Source: Catellatospora sp. TT07R-123 (GTDB lineage Bacteria; Actinomycetota; Actinomycetes; Mycobacteriales; Micromonosporaceae). Taken from it: a DNA stretch of 64,000 bases. The stretch is from assembly GCF_018327705.1 (NCBI RefSeq), contig NZ_BNEM01000002.1, forward strand, positions 3,968,001 to 4,032,000, read 5' to 3'. Each line of letters opens with the position of its first letter. Position 1 is the first letter of the stretch. A program made the position numbers and the translations under genes. Shown in pieces: positions 26,717 through 34,502 of this stretch. The notes below the pieces were generated by a model, which did not search any database, was not told the origin of the DNA, and was given only the letters and a program-made list of their open reading frames with translations.

Positions 26717-26747
26717 GGCCCCGGTCGAGTTGCAGCTCGCCGGGGCC
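26717..26747 (+). promoter_or_regulatory. GC-rich hairpin in the rep operon leader
   Basis: GGCCCCGG pairs with CCGGGGCC, with a further CGAG/CTCG pairing inside, about 30 nt before the first start codon and 50 nt after the promoter. It could attenuate transcription or mask translation. Confidence 0.5.
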
Positions 26748-26778
26748 GTCGCAACGAGTCCTTTCGGAGAGGATCACG

Positions 26779-27180
26779 ATGCACACCCAGACTACCGCCC
26801 CTGCGGGGGTTGTCCTCAAGCCCGTTCGGCTGAACTTCGCCGGTGTCTGCATCTACTGCGGTGGGCGCGACTGCGTGGCGGCCCGCTGCATCGCCGCGCA
26901 CGAGGCGTCGCAGTGGGAAGTCTGCCGCAACTGCAACGGCGCCGGGTTCCAGTTCGGGTCTGAGGATGACCCGTGCTTCTGCTGCTTCGGTCTGGTCGAG
27001 GTGGCGCTGCCGTTCCCGTTCAACCTGGCCGCGTTCGACGCCGCCACCGTGTCCCCGGCGCTGGCCGATTCCGTGGAGAAGCCGCACGAGGTCGGCGGTT
27101 CCGGTGTCGTCACCGGGGCGCGGCTGGTCTGCTACGGCAGCGACGCCGACAACCTGGTGTACGTGTGGGAGAAGCGGTGA
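26779..27180 (+). CDS. Cysteine-rich small protein before the replication initiator
   Basis: A 133-aa protein. Cysteines occur in pairs (CIYCGGRDC about 24-32, RC, VCRNCNGAGF about 49-56, CFCC about 67-70), so it very probably binds zinc; CRNCNGAGF is DnaJ zinc-finger-like. Its stop overlaps the GTG start of rep, giving coupled translation. Small Cys-rich proteins in this position are common in actinobacterial integrated plasmids; the role is unknown. Confidence 0.75.
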   Translation: MHTQTTAPAGVVLKPVRLNFAGVCIYCGGRDCVAARCIAAHEASQWEVCRNCNGAGFQFGSEDDPCFCCFGLVEVALPFPFNLAAFDAATVSPALADSVEKPHEVGGSGVVTGARLVCYGSDADNLVYVWEKR

Positions 27181-28934
27181 CCTCTCCCGCTTCTTCGGTG
27201 GCGCGCGATCCTGTGCCTGTCCGGCCGGGGTCGCGTGCCGACCGGTTGGCGATGCCGATCGCCCGTGACGTGCTCAAGGGCTTGGCCGAAAACAACGGCG
27301 TGTGTGTGAACCCGATGCCGTTCCGGCGTACCGATCTGGAGACCGGCCGGACCGAGGTCGTCGACATCCCGTGCCGGGCGCGGCTGGCGTCCAAGTGCAA
27401 GCCGTGCGCCGAGCGTGAGCGGCGTCTTCGGCGTCAGCAGATCCGCGAGGGCTGGCACCTGGACGACGAACCGGCCGTGCCGGTGGAGCTGCCCGCCGAC
27501 GACGTGATCGCGCTGGTGACCACGCGGGCGCATCTGGAGTTCGACCGCGCAGCCCTCGCGTTCGAGCAGCTGGCCCCTGCGGAGCGGGCCGCGCAGCTGG
27601 CCGACATCGACGCCGCCGCTGCCGACATCGATGAGCAGCTGGCGACGTGCCGCATCCGTGGCGCCCTGGTCCCCAACCCCGACGCCGTCCCGAAGCGGGT
27701 CCGGTCGACCCGCCGCCGGGCAGATGCGGTGGACCTGCCGAAGCTGCCGGTGGAGGCGAAGACGGTCGGCCGGGTCTACCGCGGTCGCGACGGCAAGACG
27801 CACCGGCCCTCGACCCTGCTCACTCTCACCCTGGGTTCGCATGGTGCGGTGCACTCGGCGCATCGTCGCGGCAACTGGGTCGCGCAGTGCGAGTGCGGTC
27901 GGCTGCACGCCGACTGGGACCCGCTGATCGGCACCCCGGTCGACCCCGACAGCTACGACTACCGCCGGGCGGCCCTGGACGCGATCCACTTCGCGCGGGT
28001 CCTGGACCGGTTCTGGCAGAACCTGCGCCGGGCGGCGGGCTGGAACGTGCAGTACGCCGGGGCGGTGGAGTTGCAGAAGCGGTTCGCTCCGCACGCGCAC
28101 TTCGCGGTGCGTGGCACGGTTCCGCGTGCGCTGATGCGGCAGGTCGCGGCCGCGACGTACCACCAGGTGTGGTGGCCGCACTTCGACCAGCCCGTGTACG
28201 ACGTCGGCGGGAAGGTGCCGGTGTGGAACGTCGAGGTCGGCGCCTACTGCGACCCGCACAGCGGCGCTCCATTGGCGACGTGGCAAGCCGCCCTTGACGC
28301 CCTGGACGACGAGGACGCCACCCCCGCCGATGTGATCCGGCTCGGCCGGGTGGACGCGCGAGGGATCGAGCACGGGACGAAGGACGCTGAGCGGGCGATC
28401 CGGTACGTGACGAAGTACCTGACCAAGGACCTGGTCGACGCCACGCACGCCCGCACCGACCCGCAGCAGGCGCACTTCGACCGGCTGCACGCCGAGCTGT
28501 CGGTGCTGCCGTGCTCTCCGACGTGCTCCAACTGGCTGCTGTACGGCGTGCAGCCGGACGGCGCCAAGCCTGGGCTCACCCCGGGCCGCTGCGCCGGGAA
28601 GGTCCACCAGCGCACGACGCTCGGGTTCACCGGACGCCGGGTCCTCGTGTCGCGCCAGTGGTCGGGCAAGACCCTGGCCGACCACCGCGCCGACAACCGC
28701 GCCTGGGTCCGCACGGTTCTGGCCGGCGCCTTAGCCGACGACGAGACGCCCCAGCCCGAGGACACCCGCCGCTTCACCTTCGAGCGGGCACGGCCCGAAG
28801 ACCCGGACGTGGACAGCCTCGCTGTGCGGCTCATGCGCTCCATCTCCGAACGCCGCCGCTGGCACACCGAACTCGAACACGCCCGCACCACCGCACTACC
28901 AACCAGCACCGCCCAACTCACCCTCGCCGCTTGA
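27177..28934 (+). CDS. RepSA-type replication initiator
   Basis: A 585-aa protein. A cysteine cluster near residue 75 (CRARLASKCKPCAERERR) is followed by a HUH endonuclease core: the HUH motif in KRFAPHAHFAVRGT (about 300) and the Tyr motif in RYVTKYLTKDL (about 410). This matches RepSA of pSAM2, which nicks the origin and starts rolling-circle replication of the excised circle. The GTG at 27177 overlaps the upstream stop (GTGA). A longer in-frame reading from 26973 overlaps the Cys-rich gene in another frame and is rejected. Confidence 0.85.
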   Translation: MTSPASSVARDPVPVRPGSRADRLAMPIARDVLKGLAENNGVCVNPMPFRRTDLETGRTEVVDIPCRARLASKCKPCAERERRLRRQQIREGWHLDDEPAVPVELPADDVIALVTTRAHLEFDRAALAFEQLAPAERAAQLADIDAAAADIDEQLATCRIRGALVPNPDAVPKRVRSTRRRADAVDLPKLPVEAKTVGRVYRGRDGKTHRPSTLLTLTLGSHGAVHSAHRRGNWVAQCECGRLHADWDPLIGTPVDPDSYDYRRAALDAIHFARVLDRFWQNLRRAAGWNVQYAGAVELQKRFAPHAHFAVRGTVPRALMRQVAAATYHQVWWPHFDQPVYDVGGKVPVWNVEVGAYCDPHSGAPLATWQAALDALDDEDATPADVIRLGRVDARGIEHGTKDAERAIRYVTKYLTKDLVDATHARTDPQQAHFDRLHAELSVLPCSPTCSNWLLYGVQPDGAKPGLTPGRCAGKVHQRTTLGFTGRRVLVSRQWSGKTLADHRADNRAWVRTVLAGALADDETPQPEDTRRFTFERARPEDPDVDSLAVRLMRSISERRRWHTELEHARTTALPTSTAQLTLAA

Positions 28935-28947
28935 CCTGGAGAAAGCC

Positions 28948-29133
28948 GTGAACCGTCTCGACCGTGAGTCCATGCCCCTGCTCCTGGAGGTCCCTGCGGC
29001 GGCGAAGCTGCTGGGCATCTCCCGTTCCGCCGCCTACCGGGCCACCGCGTCCGGCGAACTGCCCTCCCGCCGCCTCGGCGGCCGGGTCTACGTCGTCACC
29101 GGCAAGTTGCTCGACCTCGTGGAGGAGTCATGA
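28948..29133 (+). CDS. Small helix-turn-helix protein
   Basis: A 61-aa protein. EVPAAAKLLGISRSAAYRATASGELPSRRLGGRVYV is a MerR/excisionase-type winged helix. It starts at a GTG 13 nt after rep and overlaps the next gene by 4 nt (ATGA). Tandem small HTH genes before int are usual in AICEs; one is normally Xis and the other a regulator. Confidence 0.8.
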   Translation: MNRLDRESMPLLLEVPAAAKLLGISRSAAYRATASGELPSRRLGGRVYVVTGKLLDLVEES

Positions 29134-29306
29134 CCACTGCCGCGCTCTGGTCAATCCAGGAGACCGCCTCTTACCTGCGGCTTCCGGTCGGGACGCTGTA
29201 CCAGTGGCGATACCGCAAGACCGGCCCAAGGTCGTACAAGGTCGGTCGGCACCTGCGGTACGACCCGGCCGAGGTCCGCGCATGGCTCGCCAAGCAGGTG
29301 GGCTGA
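29130..29306 (+). CDS. xis: Excisionase-like protein
   Basis: A 58-aa MerR-type helix-turn-helix (WSIQETASYLRLPVGTLYQWRYRKTGPRSYKVGRHLRYDPAEVRAWL condensed to its helices and wing). It ends 1 nt before the integrase start, the usual xis-int arrangement. It should bend DNA at the att arms to favour excision. Confidence 0.82.
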   Translation: MTTAALWSIQETASYLRLPVGTLYQWRYRKTGPRSYKVGRHLRYDPAEVRAWLAKQVG

Positions 29307-29307
29307 C

Positions 29308-30414
29308 GTGGGTAGCGTGGACAAGCGCGTCCGGAACGGCAAGACGACCTACCTTGCCCGCTGGCGTGACGACGCGGGCCGCCAGCGGAAGAAGGCCTTC
29401 GACCGGAAGGTCGACGCAGACAGGTACCTCAAGGAGATCGAAGCTGACCTGCTCCGGGGTCAGTACGTCGATCCCACCGACCGCACGACGGTGATCGAGT
29501 ACGCGCGGGTGTGGGCTGCTGGCCGGGTTCACCGCCCGACCACTGCCCGCCGCGTAGCTGGCCAGATCGAGAAGCACATCGCCGGAACGTCTCTCGGCAA
29601 CCGGCGTCTCGCAGCCGTCCTGCCCTCGGAGGTGCAGGCGTGGGCTGCGGGCCGCGCCAAGGTCCTCTCACCCACGACGCTCCGGAACCTGGTCGGGCTG
29701 CTGCGGTCCATCTACGCCGCAGCGGTCCTTGACCGCCTGGTTGGCCGCTCCCCCGTCGTCCGGGTATCGCTACCTGCGGCGCATCGGGAACGGATCGTGC
29801 CGCTGACCGTGCGCGAAGTGGTGCTCCTTGTTTCGGCAATGCCTGATCGGAACCGCGCGATGGTGGTCACGCAGGCCGGGCTCGGTCTCCGCATCGGGGA
29901 GCTGCTGGGCCTGCGCAGGGTCGACATCGACTTCGACCGCCAGACGGTCCGCGTCGAGTTCCAGATCGCTCCTGCGTCAAAGGTCCGCTCGGAGCCGAAG
30001 ACCAGGCGTAGCCGCCGGACGGTGCCGCTGCCGCAGGTCGTCGCCGACGCTCTGACCAACCATCTCGGCAAGTACCCTGCGGCCGAGGACGGCACGCTGT
30101 TCACGACCCGCTTCGGCGCGGCCTACAGCCACAACTACTACGGGACGGTCATCTTCCGGACGGCCGTCCGCAGAGCTGGGCTCCCCAGCACCGTCACGTC
30201 ACACGACCTGCGGCACCACTACGCCTCGGTACTGCTGGCGCAGGGCGAATCGGTGGTCGCGGTCGCCGAACGGCTCGGGCACGAGAACGCCAACCTGGTG
30301 CTGTCGACGTACGGCCACCTGATGCCGGACTCGGAGGCACGGACCCGGAAGGCGATCGATGACGCGTGGTCATGTGCCCCGGATGTGCCCCAGGACGAGG
30401 GGCACAATCCGTGA
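29308..30414 (+). CDS. int: Tyrosine site-specific integrase
   Basis: A 368-aa recombinase. The N-terminal arm-binding domain (about 1-60; YLARWRDDAGRQRKKAF) and SAM-like domain (60-160) precede the catalytic domain. Catalytic residues are visible in GLRIGELLGLR (Arg), HDLRHHYAS (His-x2-Arg), LGHEN (His) and STYGHLMP (nucleophile Tyr). It starts at a GTG and ends 20 nt before the ychF-derived attR core, so it is a self-contained int/att unit. Its 3' end contains one of the TGTGCCCC repeats. Confidence 0.94.
   Translation: MGSVDKRVRNGKTTYLARWRDDAGRQRKKAFDRKVDADRYLKEIEADLLRGQYVDPTDRTTVIEYARVWAAGRVHRPTTARRVAGQIEKHIAGTSLGNRRLAAVLPSEVQAWAAGRAKVLSPTTLRNLVGLLRSIYAAAVLDRLVGRSPVVRVSLPAAHRERIVPLTVREVVLLVSAMPDRNRAMVVTQAGLGLRIGELLGLRRVDIDFDRQTVRVEFQIAPASKVRSEPKTRRSRRTVPLPQVVADALTNHLGKYPAAEDGTLFTTRFGAAYSHNYYGTVIFRTAVRRAGLPSTVTSHDLRHHYASVLLAQGESVVAVAERLGHENANLVLSTYGHLMPDSEARTRKAIDDAWSCAPDVPQDEGHNP
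30373..30394. repeat. Right arm-type repeat, TGTGCCCC pair
   Basis: It matches 22697-22718 at 21 of 22 positions. An inverted copy of the octamer (GGGGCACA) follows at 30399-30406. It lies inside the 3' end of int. Confidence 0.55.
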
Positions 30415-30434
30415 GCTGGTGAAACGGGCCGCTT

Positions 30435-30453
30435 TCAGACGTTGAAGCGGAAC
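30435..30453. other. attR core within the 3' end of ychF
   Basis: 19 bp identical to attL. It covers the ychF stop codon and the five codons before it, so ychF remains intact after integration. Confidence 0.85.
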
Positions 30454-31520
30454 TCCACCACGTCGCCGTCGGCCATGATGTATTCCTTGCCCTCGATGCG
30501 GACCTTGCCCGCCGCCTTCGCGGCCGACATGGACCCGGCGGCCATCAGGTCGTCGTACGCGACGATCTCGGCCTTGATGAAGCCGCGCTGGAAGTCGGAG
30601 TGGATGACCCCGGCCGCCTCGGGCGCCGTCGCCCCGACCGGGACGGTCCAGGCGCGTGCCTCCTTCGGCCCCGCGGTGAGGTAGGTCTGGAGCCCCAGCG
30701 TGCCGAACCCGACCCGGATGAGCTGGTTGAGGCCCGGCTCGGACTGCCCGATCGACGCCAGCATCTCGGCGGCGTCCTCCGGCGACAGGTCGATCAGCTC
30801 GGACTCGATCTTGGCGTCCATGAAGACGGCCTCGGCCGGGGCGACCAGGGCGCGCAGCTCGTTCAGGAAGTCCTCGTTGCCGAGCTCGGCCTCGTCGACG
30901 TTGAAGACGTACAGGAACGGCTTGGCGGTCATCAGGTGCAGCTCGCGCAGCTCGGCCAGGTCGATGCCGGCCTTCGCGGCCCCGGCGAACAGGGTCGTGC
31001 CGCTGTCGAGCACCTCGCGGGCGGCCTTGGCGGCGGCGAAGATGCCCGCGCGCTCCTTCTTGACCTTGGCTTCCTTCTCCAGCCGGGGCAGCGCCTTCTC
31101 GACGGTCTGGAGGTCGGCCAGCATCAGCTCGGTGTTGATCGTGTCGATGTCGTCCTTCGGCGAGACCTTGCCGTCGACGTGTACGACGTTGGGGTCGCTG
31201 AAGGCCCGCACCACCTGGCAGATCGCATCGCAGTCGCGGATGTTCGCGAGGAACGCGTTGCCTCGGCCCTGGCCCTTGGAGGCGCCCTTGACCAGGCCGG
31301 CGATGTCGGTGAAGCTCACCGGCGCGGGCAGGATCTTCTGCGAGCTGTACATCTCGGCCAGCTTGTCCAGCCGCGGATCGGGCAGCCCGACGACGCCGAC
31401 GTTGGGCTCGATGGTGGCGAACGGGTAGTTCGCCGCGAGCACGTCGTTGCGGGTCAGCGCGTTGAACAGGGTGCTCTTGCCGACGTTGGGCAGGCCGACG
31501 ATACCGATGGAAAGGCTCAC
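30435..31520 (-). CDS. ychF: Obg-like ATPase YchF
   Basis: A 361-aa P-loop protein. The G1 motif GLPNVGKST (about 9-17), Switch II DIAGLVKGAS (about 70-79), and the C-terminal TGS-like domain (TYLTAGPKEARAWTVPVGATAPEAAG) are all present. YchF hydrolyses ATP rather than GTP and associates with ribosomes. The last codons form the attachment site of the neighbouring element. The start is a GTG at 31520. Confidence 0.95.
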   Translation of the reverse strand: MSLSIGIVGLPNVGKSTLFNALTRNDVLAANYPFATIEPNVGVVGLPDPRLDKLAEMYSSQKILPAPVSFTDIAGLVKGASKGQGRGNAFLANIRDCDAICQVVRAFSDPNVVHVDGKVSPKDDIDTINTELMLADLQTVEKALPRLEKEAKVKKERAGIFAAAKAAREVLDSGTTLFAGAAKAGIDLAELRELHLMTAKPFLYVFNVDEAELGNEDFLNELRALVAPAEAVFMDAKIESELIDLSPEDAAEMLASIGQSEPGLNQLIRVGFGTLGLQTYLTAGPKEARAWTVPVGATAPEAAGVIHSDFQRGFIKAEIVAYDDLMAAGSMSAAKAAGKVRIEGKEYIMADGDVVEFRFNV

Positions 31521-31588
31521 GAGCAGCGAGTCTATCGGGCCGTATTCGCCATCTTTTGATCTTGCGTATGGGAATTACCCTCGCCACC

Positions 31589-32119
31589 ATGTCGACCTCC
31601 CTGCGACACGGCCTGACGCGGCGCGTGGCGCACGTACGGGCCCTGCGCTGGCGCGCCGCGATCCCGCTCGCCGGGTTCGCCGTCGCCCTGGGCATGCTCT
31701 GCTGGGGAGTGCTGCTGCCCATCGCCGACGCACTGTGGGCGCGCGCCTTCGGTGTCGCCGGTCACGTCGCGGACGTCTCCTGCACCCCGCACCAGAGCGG
31801 GAAGACTGTCGTGTACTACTGCTCGGGCACGTTCCGCACCGAGGACGGATCGATCGCCATACCCGGGGTGTCGATGCTGCCCACCTCGGACCGCGACCTG
31901 ACCGGGTCGTCCGTCACCGCCTGGGTGAGCCGCGACCGGGCGGGCACGGCGCACACCGCCGAGACCAACTGGCTGCTCCAGCCCCTGATCGTGCTCGGCC
32001 TGACCGCCGTGGCGCTGGGCCGCCTGTGGCAGTGGGCAACCCCGGACCGCTCAACCAACCCCAAACCCCGCCACTCCCCCACCCGCCCCAAAGTCATCGC
32101 CAAACGCCCCCGCCCCTGA
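31589..32119 (+). CDS. Two-helix membrane protein of unknown function
   Basis: A 176-aa protein. Membrane helices (AAIPLAGFAVALGMLCWGVLL, about 28-48; LLQPLIVLGLTAVALGRLW, about 130-148) flank an extracytoplasmic loop with two cysteines (VSCTP, YYCSGTF) that could pair. The tail is Pro-rich and basic. ATG at 31589 is chosen over 31568; neither has a ribosome site and the mRNA may be leaderless. Confidence 0.65.
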   Translation: MSTSLRHGLTRRVAHVRALRWRAAIPLAGFAVALGMLCWGVLLPIADALWARAFGVAGHVADVSCTPHQSGKTVVYYCSGTFRTEDGSIAIPGVSMLPTSDRDLTGSSVTAWVSRDRAGTAHTAETNWLLQPLIVLGLTAVALGRLWQWATPDRSTNPKPRHSPTRPKVIAKRPRP

Positions 32120-32159
32120 CCCACCCCCACCGCCCCACCGCCCCACCGCCCCACCGTGC

Positions 32160-32220
32160 GTCGATCATGAAGTTATGGGCGGGACACACCGTCGAACACG
32201 CCCATAAGTTCATGATCGAC
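32160..32220. repeat. Extragenic palindrome with a 22-bp stem (GTCGATCATGAA type)
   Basis: 32160-32181 pairs with 32199-32220 with one mismatch around a 17-nt loop. It lies between the two-helix membrane gene and alkA. Only one copy is seen in this window. Confidence 0.8.
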
Positions 32221-32304
32221 GGACTGGGGCGGGGTGGGGTGGGGTGGGACGGTGGGGTCCGTTTTCCGCTAGCGGGTGGGTGGGGGGCGGGGGAGAGTGG
32301 GGGT

Positions 32305-33687
32305 GTGGACAGTGAAGACGGGCGGTACCGGGCTGTGAAGAGCCGGGACGGGCGGTTTGACGGGAGGTTCTGGATCGGGGTCACCTCGACCGGGATCTAC
32401 TGCCGGCCGTCGTGTCCCGCGCGGACGCCCAAGGCGGAGAACGTGCGGTATTTCGTCAGCGCCGCCGCTGCGGCGCGCAGCGGATACCGGGCGTGCCGGC
32501 GGTGCGCGCCGGACGCGGTGCCGGGGTCGCCGCAGTGGGACAGCCGGGCCGACGTCACCGCGCGGGCGGTGCGGCTGATCGGCGACGGCGTCGTGGACCG
32601 GGGCGGGGTGCCGGCGCTGGCGCAGCGGCTCGGGTACACCGAGCGGCACCTGAACCGGCTGCTCACCGACGAGCTCGGGGCCGGGCCGCTGGCCCTGGCG
32701 CGGACGCAGCGGGCGCAGACGGCCAAGACGCTGATCACCAACACGGGGCTGAGCCTGTCGGAGATCGCGTTCGCGGCCGGGTTCGGCAGCATCCGCCAGT
32801 TCAACGACACCATCCGCGAGGTGTACGGCTGCGCCCCGTCCGAGCTGCGTCGGGGCACCCCGCGCGCCGACGGCACCATGGCGCTGCGGCTGAGCTACCG
32901 GCCGCCCCTGCACGCGGCCTCGCTGCTGGCCTACCTCGGCGCGCGGGCGGTCACCGGCGTCGAGTCGTACGACGGCGAGGCCTACACCCGGACGCTGACC
33001 CTGCCGCACGGCACCGCGACGGTGACGCTGCGGCCCGGCGACGGCTGCGTGCACGCCGAGCTGAGCCTGGCCGACGTACGCGACCTGACCCCGGCGGTGG
33101 CGCGCTGCCGCCGCCTGCTCGACCTGGACGCCGACCCCGTCGCCGTCGACACCGTGCTGGGCGCCGATCCCGCGCTCGCCCCGCTGGTCACGGCCTTTCC
33201 GGGGGTACGGCTGCCGCGCAGCGTGGACGGGTTCGAGGTGGCGGTGCGGGCCGTGGTCGGCCAACAGATCAGCGTCGCCGGGGCCCGGACCGTGCTGGGG
33301 AAGCTGTGCCGCGACGGCGTCTTCCCCGACCCGGACCGGCTGCTGGCCCTGCCGGACGAGGCGTTCGCCATGCCGACGGCCCGGCGCGCGACGCTGCGGC
33401 GGCTCGCCGAGGCGGTACGCGACGGGCTGCTGCTCGACGGCGGCAGCGACCGGGCCGCCACCCGCGCGGCCCTGCTCGCACTTCCCGGCGTCGGCGAGTG
33501 GACCGCGGACTACATCGCGCTGCGCGCCCTGGGCGACCCGGACGTGCTGCTGCCCACCGACCTGGGCACGCGCCGGGGCGCCAAGGCGCTCGGGCTGCCC
33601 GACGACCCCGCCGCCCTGCTGCGGCACGCCGAGCGCTGGCGGCCCTGGCGCTCGTACGCCCAACTGCGACTCTGGAGCCAAGCATGA
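32305..33687 (+). CDS. alkA: Ada/AlkA-type alkylation repair regulator and glycosylase
   Basis: A 460-aa fusion. About 10-85 is the Ada zinc domain that senses methyl phosphotriesters (CRPSCPA and CRRCAP supply the four cysteines). About 90-185 is an AraC-type HTH (LAQRLGYTERHLNRLL; SLSEIAFAAGFGSIRQFNDTIREVYG). About 195-300 is AlkA-N, and about 300-455 the HhH-GPD glycosylase (LPGVGEWTADYIALRALGDPD, with the catalytic Asp region). It should excise alkylated bases and activate the repair genes. GTG at 32305. The stop overlaps the next gene (ATGA). Confidence 0.92.
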   Translation: MDSEDGRYRAVKSRDGRFDGRFWIGVTSTGIYCRPSCPARTPKAENVRYFVSAAAAARSGYRACRRCAPDAVPGSPQWDSRADVTARAVRLIGDGVVDRGGVPALAQRLGYTERHLNRLLTDELGAGPLALARTQRAQTAKTLITNTGLSLSEIAFAAGFGSIRQFNDTIREVYGCAPSELRRGTPRADGTMALRLSYRPPLHAASLLAYLGARAVTGVESYDGEAYTRTLTLPHGTATVTLRPGDGCVHAELSLADVRDLTPAVARCRRLLDLDADPVAVDTVLGADPALAPLVTAFPGVRLPRSVDGFEVAVRAVVGQQISVAGARTVLGKLCRDGVFPDPDRLLALPDEAFAMPTARRATLRRLAEAVRDGLLLDGGSDRAATRAALLALPGVGEWTADYIALRALGDPDVLLPTDLGTRRGAKALGLPDDPAALLRHAERWRPWRSYAQLRLWSQA

Positions 33688-34142
33688 TCACGATCAAGAC
33701 GCCCTTCGGCCCGTTCTCGATGTCCGGCGACGGCACCTCGGTCACCGCGGCCGCGTTCGCCGACGACCCGCAGCCCCTGGTCGCGGGCACGCCCGACGGG
33801 CCGGTGCCGCAGGCGGCGGTGGACGCGGTGCGCGCGTACTTCGACGGCGACCTCGCCGCCGTGGACGCGGTGCCCGTGGTGTGGCGGGGCACCGACTACC
33901 TCCAGCAGTGCTGGAAGGTGCTGCGGGAGGTGCACGAGCCGGTGACGTACACGCGGCTGGCGGAGCTGACCGGGCGACCGGCGGCGGTGCGCGCGGCGGC
34001 GCAGGGGTGCGCCCGCAACCAGGTCGGGCTGTTCGTGCCGTGCCACCGGGTGCTGCGTACCGACGGCTCGCTGGGCGGGTTCCGCTGGGGCCTGGACGTC
34101 AAGCGCGGCCTGCTCGCCCACGAGGCCGCCCACCGCCCCTGA
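33684..34142 (+). CDS. ogt: Methylated-DNA--protein-cysteine methyltransferase
   Basis: A 152-aa protein. The active-site PCHR (FVPCHRVLR, Cys near 119) accepts methyl groups from O6-methylguanine. CARNQVGLFVPCH and GGFRWGLDVKRGLLAHE are conserved. It is coupled to the Ada/AlkA gene by ATGA; together they restore the full set of Ada functions on two chains. Confidence 0.94.
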   Translation: MITIKTPFGPFSMSGDGTSVTAAAFADDPQPLVAGTPDGPVPQAAVDAVRAYFDGDLAAVDAVPVVWRGTDYLQQCWKVLREVHEPVTYTRLAELTGRPAAVRAAAQGCARNQVGLFVPCHRVLRTDGSLGGFRWGLDVKRGLLAHEAAHRP

Positions 34143-34203
34143 CCCGTACCACCCCCGCGCCCACGTCACCGTGGCCACGTCACCGTGGCCACCACCTCAC
34201 GGG

Positions 34204-34282
34204 GTTTTTCATAGACGTTGGCCTATCTCATCGACTCCAAGAAGATCGAACTCGATGAGATAGGCCAACGTTTATGAAAAAC
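34204..34282. repeat. Extragenic palindrome, family B, copy 1
   Basis: A 31-bp stem (34204-34234 with 34252-34282) has one G-T pair and a 17-nt loop. The arm reads GTTTTTCATAGACGTTGG and continues CCTATCTCATCGA. A second copy lies at 60010-60098. Confidence 0.88.
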
Positions 34283-34354
34283 GGGGTGGGGACGCGGGGT
34301 GGGGACGAGTGCCGACAGGTGCGGAGCGGCCACACACCGCAGTCTCCTCCGATT

Positions 34355-34373
34355 TCCTACTAGACCGATAGGA
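34355..34373. promoter_or_regulatory. Inverted repeat upstream of the winged-helix gene
   Basis: TCCTA-N9-TAGGA, about 130 bp before the start codon. It could be the binding site of the regulator encoded downstream. Confidence 0.4.
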
Positions 34374-34502
34374 GTTGCGGAGATATCGTGTCCTGGTATC
34401 GCCGAGTCGCTCGTGGAGGGTTCCGTGCCGCGAACATTCCGATGTCATCGTTCGTTCGCCCACCAGCCCACCCGCAGACAAGCAACGACCAGGAGATCCG
34501 AG

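Larger units (their letters stand above)
22573..30453. mobile_element. AICE-like integrated element at the 3' end of ychF, no TraB
   Basis: A 19-bp direct repeat (22573-22591 and 30435-30453) bounds the region. The right copy is the 3' end of ychF. Inside, the order is a repeat-rich membrane protein, a small secreted peptide, a GntR repressor, a Cys-rich protein, a RepSA-type initiator, a small HTH protein, Xis and Int, with Int next to the right end as expected for an integrase/att unit. The rep-xis-int core with a KorSA-like repressor is typical of actinomycete integrative and conjugative elements such as pSAM2. No FtsK/SpoIIIE-like transfer protein, Spd protein or relaxase is visible, so self-transfer is unlikely. 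Confidence 0.85.

Noticed and set aside
26973..27176. N-terminal extension of the rep gene
   Set aside because: It overlaps the Cys-rich gene in another frame; the GTG at 27177 in a GTGA overlap is a better start.
28948..29306. Toxin-antitoxin pair (two small overlapping genes)
   Set aside because: Both encode HTH/excisionase-type folds between rep and int; no toxin fold is seen.
30370..30414. Truncated integrase caused by the arm repeat at its end
   Set aside because: All catalytic residues including the Tyr lie before it and the length is normal for the family.
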